Shown here: piece by piece, positions 25,983 through 35,845 of the stretch | Position numbering within the stretch: position 1 is the stretch's first letter | How the letters are laid out: each line of letters opens with the position of its first letter | DNA from: Gammaproteobacteria bacterium | GTDB lineage: Bacteria; Pseudomonadota; Gammaproteobacteria; Arenicellales; Poriferihabitantaceae | Direction: 5' to 3' | Assembly (NCBI GenBank): GCA_026709505.1 | Contig: JAPOSW010000094.1 | Location: forward strand, 44,924-108,923 | DNA: 64,000 nt | Notes under the pieces: generated by a model | What the model saw: only the letters and a program-made list of their open reading frames with translations | Databases searched by the model: none | What the model was told of the DNA's origin: nothing | Program-made: the position numbers and the translations under genes

Positions 25983-26906
25983 TCAGTGGGGGTTCTTCTG
26001 GTCAGAGTGCTTATGGGGAGGAATCGGGGGCGATGCATCAAAGATCATGCTGTCGGCATTCAAGGCACAGAACTGTCGACTTTTTGCTCGAGCGACCAAG
26101 GTAACTCCCAACTCAACCGCGAGTTCATAGCCCATGTTTGTGGTCCCGTTTCTAGATACCAGAACCGGGATTCCCATAAGGGCTGACTTCATGACGATTT
26201 CCGATGTAAGCCGACCTGTGGTATAGAAGATCTTGTCATGTCCGGGCATGCTGTTCAACCACATCTCGCCAGAAATCGTATCCATGGCATTGTGCCGCCC
26301 GACATCTTCGACAAACATCAGCACTTCTCCTGCCCGGCATAGCCCGCAACCGTGCACGGAACCGGCTGCACGATAGGCCTTGTTGTAGTCCTTGACGCGA
26401 TTCAGTACCTCGTAAATTTCAGACTGCCTCAGTGTAGTCTTGGGCAAGCGGTGCTCATACAGCTTGTCCAAAGTGCAGCTTAGTATTGTGCCCTGACCGC
26501 ATCCGGTGGTTACTGTCTTGCGCGAGGTATCGAAGCCTTGGAGGCCTTTGCCATCGCGGGTGGTGACCTCAGCGAGTTCACGGTCCCAATCCACCTTGAC
26601 GGACTTGATCTGACCCGGTTGTTCAAACAGTGCCTGATTTCTGAGATATCCCAAAACCAGCAGTTCCGGTTGGCTTCCCAAGGTCATCAAAGTTACCAGT
26701 TCTTCGCCATCGACCTTGATTGTGAGCGGCAGTTCATCCACTATATTGATCTGCTGGTCAATGCCATACTGATTCTTGGAATCCACCTGATGGATGGACT
26801 CCAGACCTTCATTAGTGAGTGCTGGCAACAAGCCAATACTGGGGTCAGGACTGCTGTAGCGGGTTTGCTCAACAGAAACTTCCGAGGACGATGCGGTTCG
26901 TGTCAT
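25983..26906 (-). CDS. fdhD: Formate dehydrogenase accessory sulfurtransferase FdhD
   Basis: A 307-residue protein that passes sulfur from a cysteine desulfurase to the molybdenum cofactor of formate dehydrogenases. Family features are PLTIKVDGEELVTLMTLGSQ, ELLVLGYLRNQALF, TVTTGCGQGTIL, the C-x-x-C equivalent HGCGLCRAGEVLMFVEDVGR, HNAMDTISGEMW, TTGRLTSEIVMKSA and GVTLVARAKS. It is divergent from the DUF3305/DUF3306 pair, which are also formate-dehydrogenase accessory genes. The catalytic subunits are not in the window. An N-terminal extension of roughly 50 residues precedes the core. Confidence 0.93.
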   Translation of the reverse strand: MTRTASSSEVSVEQTRYSSPDPSIGLLPALTNEGLESIHQVDSKNQYGIDQQINIVDELPLTIKVDGEELVTLMTLGSQPELLVLGYLRNQALFEQPGQIKSVKVDWDRELAEVTTRDGKGLQGFDTSRKTVTTGCGQGTILSCTLDKLYEHRLPKTTLRQSEIYEVLNRVKDYNKAYRAAGSVHGCGLCRAGEVLMFVEDVGRHNAMDTISGEMWLNSMPGHDKIFYTTGRLTSEIVMKSALMGIPVLVSRNGTTNMGYELAVELGVTLVARAKSRQFCALNADSMIFDASPPIPPHKHSDQKNPH

Positions 26907-27127
26907 AATAGAAGAGAAGCCAAGCGCTAAATTTCGTTAGTTGGTGACTTGTCCCGTGTTAATAAAGGAAAATTAAGGTGTCCAAGCAGCCAGACTGTTT
27001 CAGGATATTTTATTGATTTTAGCATTATCAACGAATATTGATACAAGTATCAGTAATTTTTACTTTTTGTTGCCTCATCCTGTTGACTTGAATTGTTGCA
27101 GGCTCATGTCTGTTGGTCAAAGAAATC

Positions 27128-27658
27128 ATGTCTGACATCCAATTTGAAGCCTCTGAACGTGAAGTTGTCATACCGGTTTCGGTGGTGCTTCAGAGAAAAC
27201 TGGATTCGGAAAGTCCCTGGGGACTGCCTCAATGGTCGGCTTACGCCATCATTTGCGAAAACAAGTCCGGTGCGGCGGCAGACAAGGTGCTGATTCATGA
27301 TGACGGCACTTATGTTCGATATCTCTGGACCGGCATGTCCGTTCACTTGTATAAGGACGGAAATGAGGGGTATTGGTACAACCTGCTTTCAGACAAGCCT
27401 TACTTGTTTGTTGTATGTGATGGCAGTCCGAATGACATGGAAATAGAACCGGTATTTGTGACCGCAAATCAGGACGAGGCTACCGGTGACATGGAGGCAG
27501 AACGAATCGTGCTTGAGATTGCAATGCCCGACAAAATGCACAATATCGTCGAGCGATACGTGGTTACCCACTATGTTCCCGAAGTAAAGAAAAAGCGCAA
27601 ACGCAAAGACTGGCTGAGTGAATCCGAATATGTCAAAAAAACAGACAACAGAATCTGA
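27128..27658 (+). CDS. DUF3305 protein, formate-dehydrogenase locus
   Basis: About 176 residues from the ATG at 27128. The conserved segments VVIPVSVVLQRKLDSESPWG, LPQWSAYAI and TGMSVHLYKDGNEGYWYNLL match DUF3305 proteins. These occur beside formate dehydrogenase genes, usually with DUF3306 and fdhD. The molecular role is unknown. Its basic C-terminus (VKKKRKRKDW) overlaps the start of the DUF3306 gene by 29 bases, indicating cotranscription. Confidence 0.82.
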   Translation: MSDIQFEASEREVVIPVSVVLQRKLDSESPWGLPQWSAYAIICENKSGAAADKVLIHDDGTYVRYLWTGMSVHLYKDGNEGYWYNLLSDKPYLFVVCDGSPNDMEIEPVFVTANQDEATGDMEAERIVLEIAMPDKMHNIVERYVVTHYVPEVKKKRKRKDWLSESEYVKKTDNRI

Positions 27659-28220
27659 CCAGGAAGCCTTCCTGTCTCGTTGGTCTAGACTCAAGGCAGA
27701 GCATGCCGAACAGGCTTCTGAAAAAGAGCTTGCCAAAACAGAAGCCACAGGTCAACCGGATTCTGAAGACAGCACAGAATCTGATGAAGAGACCCGAGTT
27801 CTCACCGATGAGGATATGCCCCCTATCGAAAGTCTTGATGCGAACAGCGACTATTCTGTATTCATGTCAAAAGGAGTCAGCGAAAACCTGCGTCGCATGG
27901 CTCTTCGAAAACTTTTCTCTCAGGGTGTTTTCAATATCCGGGACGGCCTAGATGATTATGACGACGACTTCACAACATTTGAATCTCTGGGCGATTTGGT
28001 CACCTCGGACATGAAACACCGTGAAGAGATGAAGGAGAAAGTCAAGCAGCGAGAGCTTGATGAAAGGAAACGGGAAGCGGCTGGTGACGATGGGTCGGCA
28101 TCCGATGCAGCTGAGAGTGAGGTCGTAACAGATACCGTGGATGAGAACGAACCGGAGGCAGATACAACCGATGATCAGACCGACCCTGACAACAGCAGGG
28201 ATGACAATCCACACCCCTAA
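27630..28220 (+). CDS. DUF3306 protein, formate-dehydrogenase locus
   Basis: About 196 residues from the ATG at 27630; GTG at 27618 is also in frame. The N-terminal FLSRWSRLKAEH and the central FMSKGVSENLRRMALRKLF and GVFNIRDGLDDYDDDFTTFE are the DUF3306 signatures. The C-terminal 60 residues are strongly acidic and disordered. The role in formate dehydrogenase biogenesis is inferred only from its recurring neighbourhood, and no fdh structural genes lie downstream here. Confidence 0.85.
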   Translation: MSKKQTTESDQEAFLSRWSRLKAEHAEQASEKELAKTEATGQPDSEDSTESDEETRVLTDEDMPPIESLDANSDYSVFMSKGVSENLRRMALRKLFSQGVFNIRDGLDDYDDDFTTFESLGDLVTSDMKHREEMKEKVKQRELDERKREAAGDDGSASDAAESEVVTDTVDENEPEADTTDDQTDPDNSRDDNPHP

Positions 28221-28399
28221 TCCTCCTCACTTCTTCACGCTCTTAATACAAACCCGGTTTGGCCATCATTCAGGAATGCGACATCACCTCAATTTCACGC
28301 CTTCGCCCTGCCCTTGACTTCATGCCTTGATAAGGCATTGCAAGTCCTGAGCACGCACAGAATCATGACCTGCTACCCATCTGATGCTATGATTACTCC

Positions 28400-29665
28400 A
28401 TGAATCGAAAGTTGTTTCCAAAACCCGCACCTGCCGAGCCACTTTCCCTGGATGTATGGCTGGACCGCACTGACCGCGCCGAGGTTGGACGTGAACCTTT
28501 TTTTCGTGGCCGTGATGACGAATATGAGATATTTCAAAAAGCCGTGAAAAGTCTCAATGACGGTCATATTGGCGACGGCACAATGATTTTTCAGGGCGCA
28601 CCCGGTGCTGGCAAGACAGCACTCATGGGCGAATGCATGGAAGCAGTTCGCCTGCATTCATCACTGGACAAGCCCTGGGTTGCCGTTTTGATACCCCCCG
28701 GATCCCTACGCTATCCTGAAAGCGTTGTTGCAGCCATGATCGAAGCAACCAATCTGGAAAACGAGCGTCTGCTGGAGAACGTTGCTGACACACATTCCCG
28801 CTGGTTGAAGAAGGCATTGAATCAAGGTCTGCAATTGTTCCAGGAAATTCAAAACAGGGATATCTCAATTCAAGGCATGTCTGTGAGCAAAAAGCAACAG
28901 TCAGGGGGTGCAGATGGATTGTTCAGACATGCATCTTCGCTACTGAAGAATTACCATTTCGCTATATTTGTGGATGAGGCCCAAAACGTCAAGCAACATG
29001 ACAATACCAAGGATGTTCTGGATTGTCTGCATCGTCAGACTCAAGGCATTCCACTGGTAACCGCATTTTTTGGCTTGAGTGACACCGAAGATAGATTAAG
29101 TGAATGCGGCCTGTCGAGGCTTCCAAGAGGCAGGGTGAAAACACTGGGCGTACTCTCGCATGAAGAAACAGCCAGGGCCATCAAAAGTGTTTTTGACGCT
29201 TACGATTTCAAGGGATCGTCCAAAAACCATGAGGAATGGGTGAATGCCTTGTCTGAGCTTTCTCAAGGCTGGCCCCAGCATATTAACAGCGTATCATTTG
29301 CCGCCTGTCAGATTATCCATGAGCATCAGGGAAGTCTGGATGAGGGCTTGCTGCCTCGGGCTCTGGAGCTTGGCAGGAAGTTGAAGAATGAATATTACGT
29401 GGGCAGGCTCAGACGATGTTCCGAGGATCCAGTCGTTTACCGGAACCTCGCTGTGGAAGCAGGCAAGGCGCCTGACGAGGCCTTGTCCCGTTCCAGGCTC
29501 CGCAGTCTGATAAGCCCCTTGCTGGAACATTCGAAAACCCTTGACGATTTTCTATCTAATGCCCTGCATGCAGGTGTTCTAATGGAAACAGAAGGTCTTC
29601 CCAAACATTACCAGACCCCAATACCATCACTGGGCGATTACTTGCGGACATTGCCTGTAGATTAG
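28400..29665 (+). CDS. Orphan AAA ATPase (ORC1/TniB-like nucleotide-binding protein)
   Basis: The 421-residue protein has a Walker A motif IFQGAPGAGKTALMG (about residues 63-77) and a Walker B FAIFVDEAQN (187-196). A sensor-like LVTAFFGLSDTEDRLSECGL follows, with an Arg-rich region LSRLPRGRVKTLGVL and a C-terminal helical part that may hold a winged helix. It has no membrane segment. This arrangement resembles ATPases that act with transposases, replication initiators or defence nucleases, but no partner is translated from the same strand. The convergent gene downstream is a broken Mrr-like nuclease. Function cannot be assigned. Confidence 0.8.
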   Translation: MNRKLFPKPAPAEPLSLDVWLDRTDRAEVGREPFFRGRDDEYEIFQKAVKSLNDGHIGDGTMIFQGAPGAGKTALMGECMEAVRLHSSLDKPWVAVLIPPGSLRYPESVVAAMIEATNLENERLLENVADTHSRWLKKALNQGLQLFQEIQNRDISIQGMSVSKKQQSGGADGLFRHASSLLKNYHFAIFVDEAQNVKQHDNTKDVLDCLHRQTQGIPLVTAFFGLSDTEDRLSECGLSRLPRGRVKTLGVLSHEETARAIKSVFDAYDFKGSSKNHEEWVNALSELSQGWPQHINSVSFAACQIIHEHQGSLDEGLLPRALELGRKLKNEYYVGRLRRCSEDPVVYRNLAVEAGKAPDEALSRSRLRSLISPLLEHSKTLDDFLSNALHAGVLMETEGLPKHYQTPIPSLGDYLRTLPVD

Positions 29666-29836
29666 ACAAGCGGTTTGGCATGCCTTAACGGGCATAGCAA
29701 CTCCATCTGAGGCCCCGCCTTCACTGATCGAAGACTATGCCTTGAATCGATGCGAAGGAATGTTTCGAGGATACCTGCTATAGAGGTAGGTGGTACAAGA
29801 GCACTGATACAACACCGAGTCTGGGCACTTGACAAT

Positions 29837-30313
29837 CTACAGTGTTTCCAGGCACTCAATACCCATGCCCAGAATCATCTGAGAAAATTCGATTCCGTTT
29901 ATCAATCTCACCCCCTTGCTTGACCCATCGCGTTTGGCCCTTTCCTGACAATTCTTTTGAAAATCTGTCGGCACTGGAAATGACCAAGGCATTCTAGTGT
30001 ATTCGTCATCATTACCCGTGGCGGTCTTATCAACGTACTGCTGGATTTGCTCGACTGCCCAGGCATCAGTTTCACTGTCAGCATCATGAAACTTGGCCTG
30101 AACATGAACAATCAGTTTCAGCGACTCTAAAGTAGCAATTATGTCTGCATCCCCTCCTTGTCTCGCTCGTTTTTGACCGGTTTATCCGTGATGGCACCAT
30201 ATTGCTTGAAGCATAGAATTTATTAGACACTCAAACATATCAAAGTCCAACTTGTCCAGAATAGTGCCCCGTACACCTGGTGCATCTTCCTCCAGCAGTA
30301 CGGGACACTGCAT
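29837..30313 (-). pseudogene. Mrr-like restriction endonuclease with a single nonsense codon
   Basis: Reading down from the ATG at 30313, one frame of 159 codons is interrupted only by TAA at 30182-30184. Before the stop come LDKLDFDMFECLINSMLQA, the usual N-terminal helix of Mrr-cat domains. After it come RARQGGDADIIATLESLKL (catalytic Asp), IVHVQAKFHDAD (the Q-x-K motif) and VRLINGIEFSQMIL. These are the catalytic blocks of Mrr-type, modification-dependent or other type IV/II restriction nucleases. The truncated product would lack the active site. It lies between dnaE and the orphan ATPase gene, convergent with the latter. Confidence 0.7.
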
Positions 30314-30529
30314 GCTCACATTCTGTACTGTTGAAAAGGAGAGAGCTATTCCTGAAGGCTGCAGGCAGCAGAAACTGTTCGAGAAACGGAAACAGAAGCT
30401 TCGGCTAATTTCACGCTGAATTACATTTTCTCGGTTTTGACATCGGCTTGGCAGTATCCTGCTCCCGGCTGAGTGAAAGCATACGGTAATCCATAATCAC
30501 AGGACAAGAGATACCCGGATAAAACGAAC

Positions 30530-33500
30530 TTACGAAGAATATGCCATTTTTCCATTGTGAGAATTGCGGCTCTGGCGATGGTATTGGGAGAATTTGCTAC
30601 GGTCATAAGCATACCGAATTGAATCCGGACCATAACGGCCCTTGAGGTTATCCAGCAGGCACTGACTGGGGTGGATTTTCCAGTTCTCGCCTAGCGATAC
30701 ACAACCAGTGGCTCCAGCACGCTGGGTATAACGAATCTGAAGCGATACATGGCCATCCCGATGTTGCTCGAGCAGTTCAAGCAAACGCTTGACTGCATTA
30801 TCATTAAGCGAAGCCTCCTCCCACACCAACTCTAGGGCGACCAGACCCTCGTTTCTCAACTCCTCCATATCCATAAGCATATTGGCATTCAGCTGATAAC
30901 GGTCAATCGACTCATTATGATTCCACTCGCCAATTGCAATCAATACCCTGTCTTTTTCGATTTTGCCTATCAATTCCCTGTATTTTTCGGGAAACAGCCG
31001 AATCTCTATCTGGCGCTCGGCATCTTCCAGGGTTACCAGACCAATTCGACCCTTTCTTGATTCAACACTCCGAGTGTCCGTAACAATGCCCGCAAACATT
31101 CCTTTCTTTCGATTGCCCGAATCAGGACCCGGAAAATCTTCCAGTATAACCTGCATTAACTCCGACTTGTGAAGGTCAATCGGATGTCCGGTCAGGTAAA
31201 ATCCCAAAACACCCTTTTCATGGGTTAGGCGTTCTAATTCCGGCCATTCGGGAAGCACTTCGGGTTCAGGACGCATGAACTCCTCATCGGCCATGCCAAA
31301 TAGATCAAACTGACCCAGAGCCGAATCATCCTGCTTCTTGGCGGCCGCATTCATCATGTCCGGAATGTTTTCAACAAGAGAGGAACGGCTAAGCCCCATA
31401 CCGTCCAGGGCACCACTCTTCGCCAGCGATTCCAGGGTTCTCTTGTTGAGCTTTTTTACATCAGAGCGTTCGCAGACATCATAAAAATCCTGGTAGTCGC
31501 CATTAGCGTCTCGCTCATCAGCCAGCTCTTCAACCAGACCCCTTCCGATTCCCTTGATTGACCCCAAACCATAGGAGATTGTGGTCTCATCAAGGGGACG
31601 AAAATCATAATAACTCGTGTTGATATGAGGAGGGTTGACTTTCAGGCCCATCACCTTGCATTCGGCCAGAAAAGCAACAACCTTGTCTGTATTGCTGATC
31701 TCTGAGGTCAGGGTTGCAGCCATGAATGCAGCCGGATAATGGGCCTTCAGCCATGCTGTCTGATAAGCAACTAGGGCATATGCAGCCGAATGCGATTTGT
31801 TGAACCCATATCCTGCAAACTTTTCCATTAGATCGAAAATGTTAGTAGCCAGCTTTTCCTCAACCCCCTTGCTGATTGCACCTGAGACAAATGTTTCGCG
31901 CTGTTTTGCCATTTCTGCCGGAAGCTTCTTGCCCATTGCCTTGCGCAGGATGTCAGCTTCTCCCAGGGTATATCCAGCAAGTGTCTGGGCTGTCTTCATC
32001 ACCTGCTCCTGATACAGAATCACCCCATACGTCGATTTGAGGGTCGGCTCGAGACGCTGGTCAAGATATTTAACCGGTTTTCTGCCCGCCTTTCCGTCAA
32101 TATAGTCTTTAACCATCCCCGACTGAAGAGGTCCCGGCCTGTACATCGCAATCAAGGCAGTCAGATCTTCAAATGTAGTCGGACGGGCTTCCACAATTAG
32201 CTTCTTCATGCCCTGTGACTCAAGCTGAAAAATTGCCGTAGTACGACCACTTTGAATCAAGCGATAGGTTTGTTCATCATCAAGCGACAGACTGTCTATA
32301 TCCAGCATCTCCTGATCGCTTTTTAATCTTTGCTGGTTGATCAGTTTCACCGCCCTTTCAATAATGGTCAGGGTTCTAAGCCCCAGAAAATCGAATTTGA
32401 CGAGGCCGATTGTTTCAAGATCATCCTTGTCAAATTGTGTAATTGCCTGATTCAAGTGAGCATCGGAATACAGCGGCGTGAATTCAATCAGGGGGGCAGG
32501 GGCAATCACCACGCCTCCAGCATGCTTTCCAACGTTACGCGCGACACCTTCAATTTCCATAGCCCTGTCAATCAGGGACTTCACCTGAGGGTCTTCCTGA
32601 TAGCGCCGCTCCAGTTCCGATTCGCCAGAAAGCGCTTTTTTCAATGTCATGCCCAGATCAAAGGGAATCAGTCTGGCAATCGGGTCAACAAACCCATAAG
32701 GCAGTCCAAGCACACGGCCAACGTCTCTCACTACGGCCTTGGCTGCCATGGTGCCAAAGGTAATGATCTGGGCGACTCGGTCCCTTCCATAGGTTTCCGA
32801 GACATATTCAATAACCCTGTCACGGCCATCAACACAAAAGTCAATATCGAAATCCGGCAACGAGATTCGGTCAGGGTTCAGGAAACGCTCGAAAATCAAG
32901 CCATGCCTGATCGGGTCAAGCCGGGTAATCCCAGTGGCCCAGGCAACCAGGGAACCAGCTCCTGATCCACGGCCCGGGCCAACCGGAATTCCATTGTTCC
33001 TCGACCACGCGATAAAGTCGGCCACAATCAGGAAGTAGCCGGAAAAGCCCATCTTGGTGATGACTTCAAGCTCCATCTCAAGGCGCTCGATATAAACGTC
33101 ATCAATTAGTGAACCACCCTCGGCATTGCGTATCGAAGGCTGATGGAACAGTCTGGACAAGCCCCGCTCGGACTTTTCTCGCAGCAGTTGCTCTTCGGGC
33201 CTGTCCCCGGCTCCCGGAAATTTGGGCAGGTGGTCCTTTCCGAATTCAACAAATAGATTGCAGCGTTTTGCTACTGCCACAGTGTTTTCCAGCGCCACTG
33301 GAATATCCTTGAACAATTCCTCCATTTCCTGCGAAGAACGGAAATATTGCTCGGCCGTGTAGTTTCGTGGTCGTTTCTTGTCCCCCAGAATGTTCTTGTT
33401 GTTGATGCAGGTCCTGATCTCATGCGCTTCAAACTCATCCTGATTCAGAAAAACCACGCGGTTCGTAGCAACGATCGGTATGCCTGACTGAAGCGAGTGC

Positions 33501-34051
33501 TTCACGGCAAGAGCAAGATAGGTTTCCTCATGCTGCCAGCCGACTCGACTGACTGCCATGTAAAGACGATCAGTGAAAACCTTCTGATACTCTCTCAATA
33601 CATTAAGGCATAGCCTGTCGTCCAGCTCTTCATCCAGGGCTGCCAGCGGGCCTTCCCGGTCATCAAGCAGGCACAATAACCCTTCCGATCGCTCATTGAG
33701 CTCCGTCCATTCAATGTAGGGAGTTGAAGATCTATCCCTATCCAGATAGACAACAGTCAGCAAGCGACTGAGATTGAGGTATCCCTCATTGTTCTGACAG
33801 AGCAGGATCATTCGATGCTGATTCGGAGAGTCTGGATGCGCAACCCAGACATCGCAGCCGATAATCGGCTTTACTCCCGCTTTGATGCAGGCCCGGTAGA
33901 ATTTCACCAGAGCATACATGTTGTTCAGGTCAGTCAGGGCAGCCGCTGGTTGCCCAAGCTTCTCGCATTGACTCACCAGTTCATCAATTCGGACAATGCC
34001 GTCAGACAGCGAATACTCGGAGTGAACATTGAGGTGAATAAACTCTTTCAT
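30530..34051 (-). CDS. dnaE: DNA polymerase III alpha subunit
   Basis: The 1173-residue replicative polymerase has an N-terminal PHP domain (FIHLNVHSEYSLSDGIVRID), the polymerase core with GRGSGAGSLVAWATGITRLD and the catalytic PDFDIDFCVDGRDRVIEYV, then AGYGFNKSHSAAYALVAYQT. A helix-hairpin-helix region (ISYGLGSIKGIGRGLVEELA) and a C-terminal OB fold (GMFAGIVTDTRSV) complete it. The length matches E. coli DnaE. The start overlaps the rnhB stop (ATGA). In many gammaproteobacteria accA follows, but here it does not. Confidence 0.98.
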   Translation of the reverse strand: MKEFIHLNVHSEYSLSDGIVRIDELVSQCEKLGQPAAALTDLNNMYALVKFYRACIKAGVKPIIGCDVWVAHPDSPNQHRMILLCQNNEGYLNLSRLLTVVYLDRDRSSTPYIEWTELNERSEGLLCLLDDREGPLAALDEELDDRLCLNVLREYQKVFTDRLYMAVSRVGWQHEETYLALAVKHSLQSGIPIVATNRVVFLNQDEFEAHEIRTCINNKNILGDKKRPRNYTAEQYFRSSQEMEELFKDIPVALENTVAVAKRCNLFVEFGKDHLPKFPGAGDRPEEQLLREKSERGLSRLFHQPSIRNAEGGSLIDDVYIERLEMELEVITKMGFSGYFLIVADFIAWSRNNGIPVGPGRGSGAGSLVAWATGITRLDPIRHGLIFERFLNPDRISLPDFDIDFCVDGRDRVIEYVSETYGRDRVAQIITFGTMAAKAVVRDVGRVLGLPYGFVDPIARLIPFDLGMTLKKALSGESELERRYQEDPQVKSLIDRAMEIEGVARNVGKHAGGVVIAPAPLIEFTPLYSDAHLNQAITQFDKDDLETIGLVKFDFLGLRTLTIIERAVKLINQQRLKSDQEMLDIDSLSLDDEQTYRLIQSGRTTAIFQLESQGMKKLIVEARPTTFEDLTALIAMYRPGPLQSGMVKDYIDGKAGRKPVKYLDQRLEPTLKSTYGVILYQEQVMKTAQTLAGYTLGEADILRKAMGKKLPAEMAKQRETFVSGAISKGVEEKLATNIFDLMEKFAGYGFNKSHSAAYALVAYQTAWLKAHYPAAFMAATLTSEISNTDKVVAFLAECKVMGLKVNPPHINTSYYDFRPLDETTISYGLGSIKGIGRGLVEELADERDANGDYQDFYDVCERSDVKKLNKRTLESLAKSGALDGMGLSRSSLVENIPDMMNAAAKKQDDSALGQFDLFGMADEEFMRPEPEVLPEWPELERLTHEKGVLGFYLTGHPIDLHKSELMQVILEDFPGPDSGNRKKGMFAGIVTDTRSVESRKGRIGLVTLEDAERQIEIRLFPEKYRELIGKIEKDRVLIAIGEWNHNESIDRYQLNANMLMDMEELRNEGLVALELVWEEASLNDNAVKRLLELLEQHRDGHVSLQIRYTQRAGATGCVSLGENWKIHPSQCLLDNLKGRYGPDSIRYAYDRSKFSQYHRQSRNSHNGKMAYSS

Positions 34052-34611
34052 TGACCAATTATCGATTTAACCGGACCAAAGCTTCTTCTGTGAAAACCGG
34101 TGACGCCTAAAGTGCGAAGCGCTTGAATATGATGCGCTGTGGGATAGCCTTTATGCCGCTCAAAACCATATCCGGGAAAACGCTTTGCCAATTCCAGCAT
34201 GTAGCGGTCCCTGGCGGTTTTCGCAAGAATGGAAGCCGCGGCAATTTCCTCGTGCAGCTGATCGCCTCTGACAATGGCTTCACAAGGACAATTCACGTCA
34301 ACCGCATGACACCCATCCACCCGAACCAGGCCAACCTCCCGGCCCAGTCCATGCACCGCATTTTTCATGGCAAGCAGGCTCGCCTGCAGTATATTGATCT
34401 CGTCAATCACCTGCACGGAAACTTGCTCAACATTCCAGACAACTGCTTGGTGCTTGATCTCGAGTTCCAGTTCGCTCCGCTTCTTGTGCGAGAGTTTTTT
34501 CGAGTCGTCCAGACCTTGGATTGACTGATCCTGATCCAGTACCACAGCCGCCGCAAATACAGCCCCGGCAATCGGCCCCCTGCCCGCTTCATCGACACCA
34601 GCGATCATCAT
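34048..34611 (-). CDS. rnhB: Ribonuclease HII
   Basis: A 187-residue nuclease that nicks at ribonucleotides in DNA. IAGVDEAGRGPIAGAVFAAA gives the Asp-Glu pair, with DSKKLS, RVDGCHAVDV (third Asp), EIAAASILAKTARDR and FPGYGFERHKGYPT. The start at 34611 overlaps the lpxB stop (ATGA) and the stop overlaps dnaE (ATGA), so the three genes are translationally coupled. A GTG at 34641 is in frame but lies inside lpxB. Confidence 0.97.
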   Translation of the reverse strand: MMIAGVDEAGRGPIAGAVFAAAVVLDQDQSIQGLDDSKKLSHKKRSELELEIKHQAVVWNVEQVSVQVIDEINILQASLLAMKNAVHGLGREVGLVRVDGCHAVDVNCPCEAIVRGDQLHEEIAAASILAKTARDRYMLELAKRFPGYGFERHKGYPTAHHIQALRTLGVTGFHRRSFGPVKSIIGQ

Positions 34612-35765
34612 CTGCTTCCGCCCAGCATATCCGCCACCCACTGTGCGGCTTTTTGACTTGCATTCGTCTGAAGCCGATGGCGCAGCGCACGAAATTCGCC
34701 CTCAAGCCATTTGGCCTGTTCAGTATCACTAACCAGGTTTTGCACCGCTTCAAAGATGTGCTCAGCGGTTGCACGACCCTGAATCAATTCAGGAATCGCT
34801 GGTTTGGACAAAAGGTGGTTGGGCATTGAATAGTGATTGACCTTTTTCAGCATGCTGAAAACCATCCAGGTTACGAGAGAAACCTTGTAAACCACAACAT
34901 GCCGACGCTCCATCAATGCCGCTTCCAAAGAGGCAGTGCCTGAAGCCAGCACTGCGAGATCGCTCGCCTCCAGTACTTCTTGTGAACGTCCATCCACAAA
35001 CGTGATGGGCAACTCCGCAACTTCTCCAAACTGATCATGAAAAACCTGTCGCATTCGGGCGCTGGAAAACGGCAATGCAAAACGGAAAGCCGAGGCTGAC
35101 TGAAACAATAGCCGAGCCGCTTCAATCATGATCTTGCCATGTCTCCGTATTTCATGGCTTCGGCTACCCGGCATCAATGCAATCAAGCAGTGCCCGCTCT
35201 CGATATCGAGACCCAGCTCGCGTCGGGCCCGTTCCCGATCCGGCTGTTGGATCTGATCGGCAATCGGATGTCCGACGAAACAGGCCGGCACCTGGTGTTT
35301 TTTGTAATAGTCGGCCTCGAATGGAAACAGCACCAGCATTCGATCAATGGACCGGCGAATCTTGCGGATTCGATACTCTCTCCATGCCCATACCGTCGGA
35401 CTCACGTAATGCACAGTCGTTATTCCATGTTTCTTGAACCTCCCTGCCAATGCCAGGTTGAAGTCGGGCACGTCAACCCCAACAAATACATCGGGGCTTT
35501 TCGAAATCAACGTACTGTACACGGAGCGTCGAATCCTGAGTATCGAGATCAGGCGGGTAGACAAGTCATCCAGGCCCATCACGCCAATTTCTCCCATGTC
35601 ATACAGTATTTCACATCCCGCTTTGCGCATTCTTGGACCACCCACGCCAATAAAGCGCGCATTCGGATAAAGGGTTTTGAATTCGGAGATAAATCCGGCT
35701 CCCAGTGCATCTCCCGAAACCTCTCCGGCAACAATGCCAACCAGTACTGCCTGCTCTGAATTCAT
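34608..35765 (-). CDS. lpxB: Lipid-A-disaccharide synthase
   Basis: About 385 residues; the glycosyltransferase joins UDP-diacylglucosamine to lipid X in lipid A synthesis. VGIVAGEVSGDALGAGFI is the N-terminal signature. GVGGPRMRKAG, VHYVSPTVWAWREYRI, VGHPIADQI, LMPGSRSHEIRRH and LASGTASLEAALMERRHVV follow. The ATG at 35765 is chosen because it immediately precedes the conserved start; the frame is open to 35804. Confidence 0.96.
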   Translation of the reverse strand: MNSEQAVLVGIVAGEVSGDALGAGFISEFKTLYPNARFIGVGGPRMRKAGCEILYDMGEIGVMGLDDLSTRLISILRIRRSVYSTLISKSPDVFVGVDVPDFNLALAGRFKKHGITTVHYVSPTVWAWREYRIRKIRRSIDRMLVLFPFEADYYKKHQVPACFVGHPIADQIQQPDRERARRELGLDIESGHCLIALMPGSRSHEIRRHGKIMIEAARLLFQSASAFRFALPFSSARMRQVFHDQFGEVAELPITFVDGRSQEVLEASDLAVLASGTASLEAALMERRHVVVYKVSLVTWMVFSMLKKVNHYSMPNHLLSKPAIPELIQGRATAEHIFEAVQNLVSDTEQAKWLEGEFRALRHRLQTNASQKAAQWVADMLGGSR

Positions 35766-35845
35766 GCTGAGGACTCGCCGACGAAAACCCGCATAAGCCG
35801 GCAATCCGCATAAACTGAAGCTACCCGGTCCGGAAACTCCATCAG

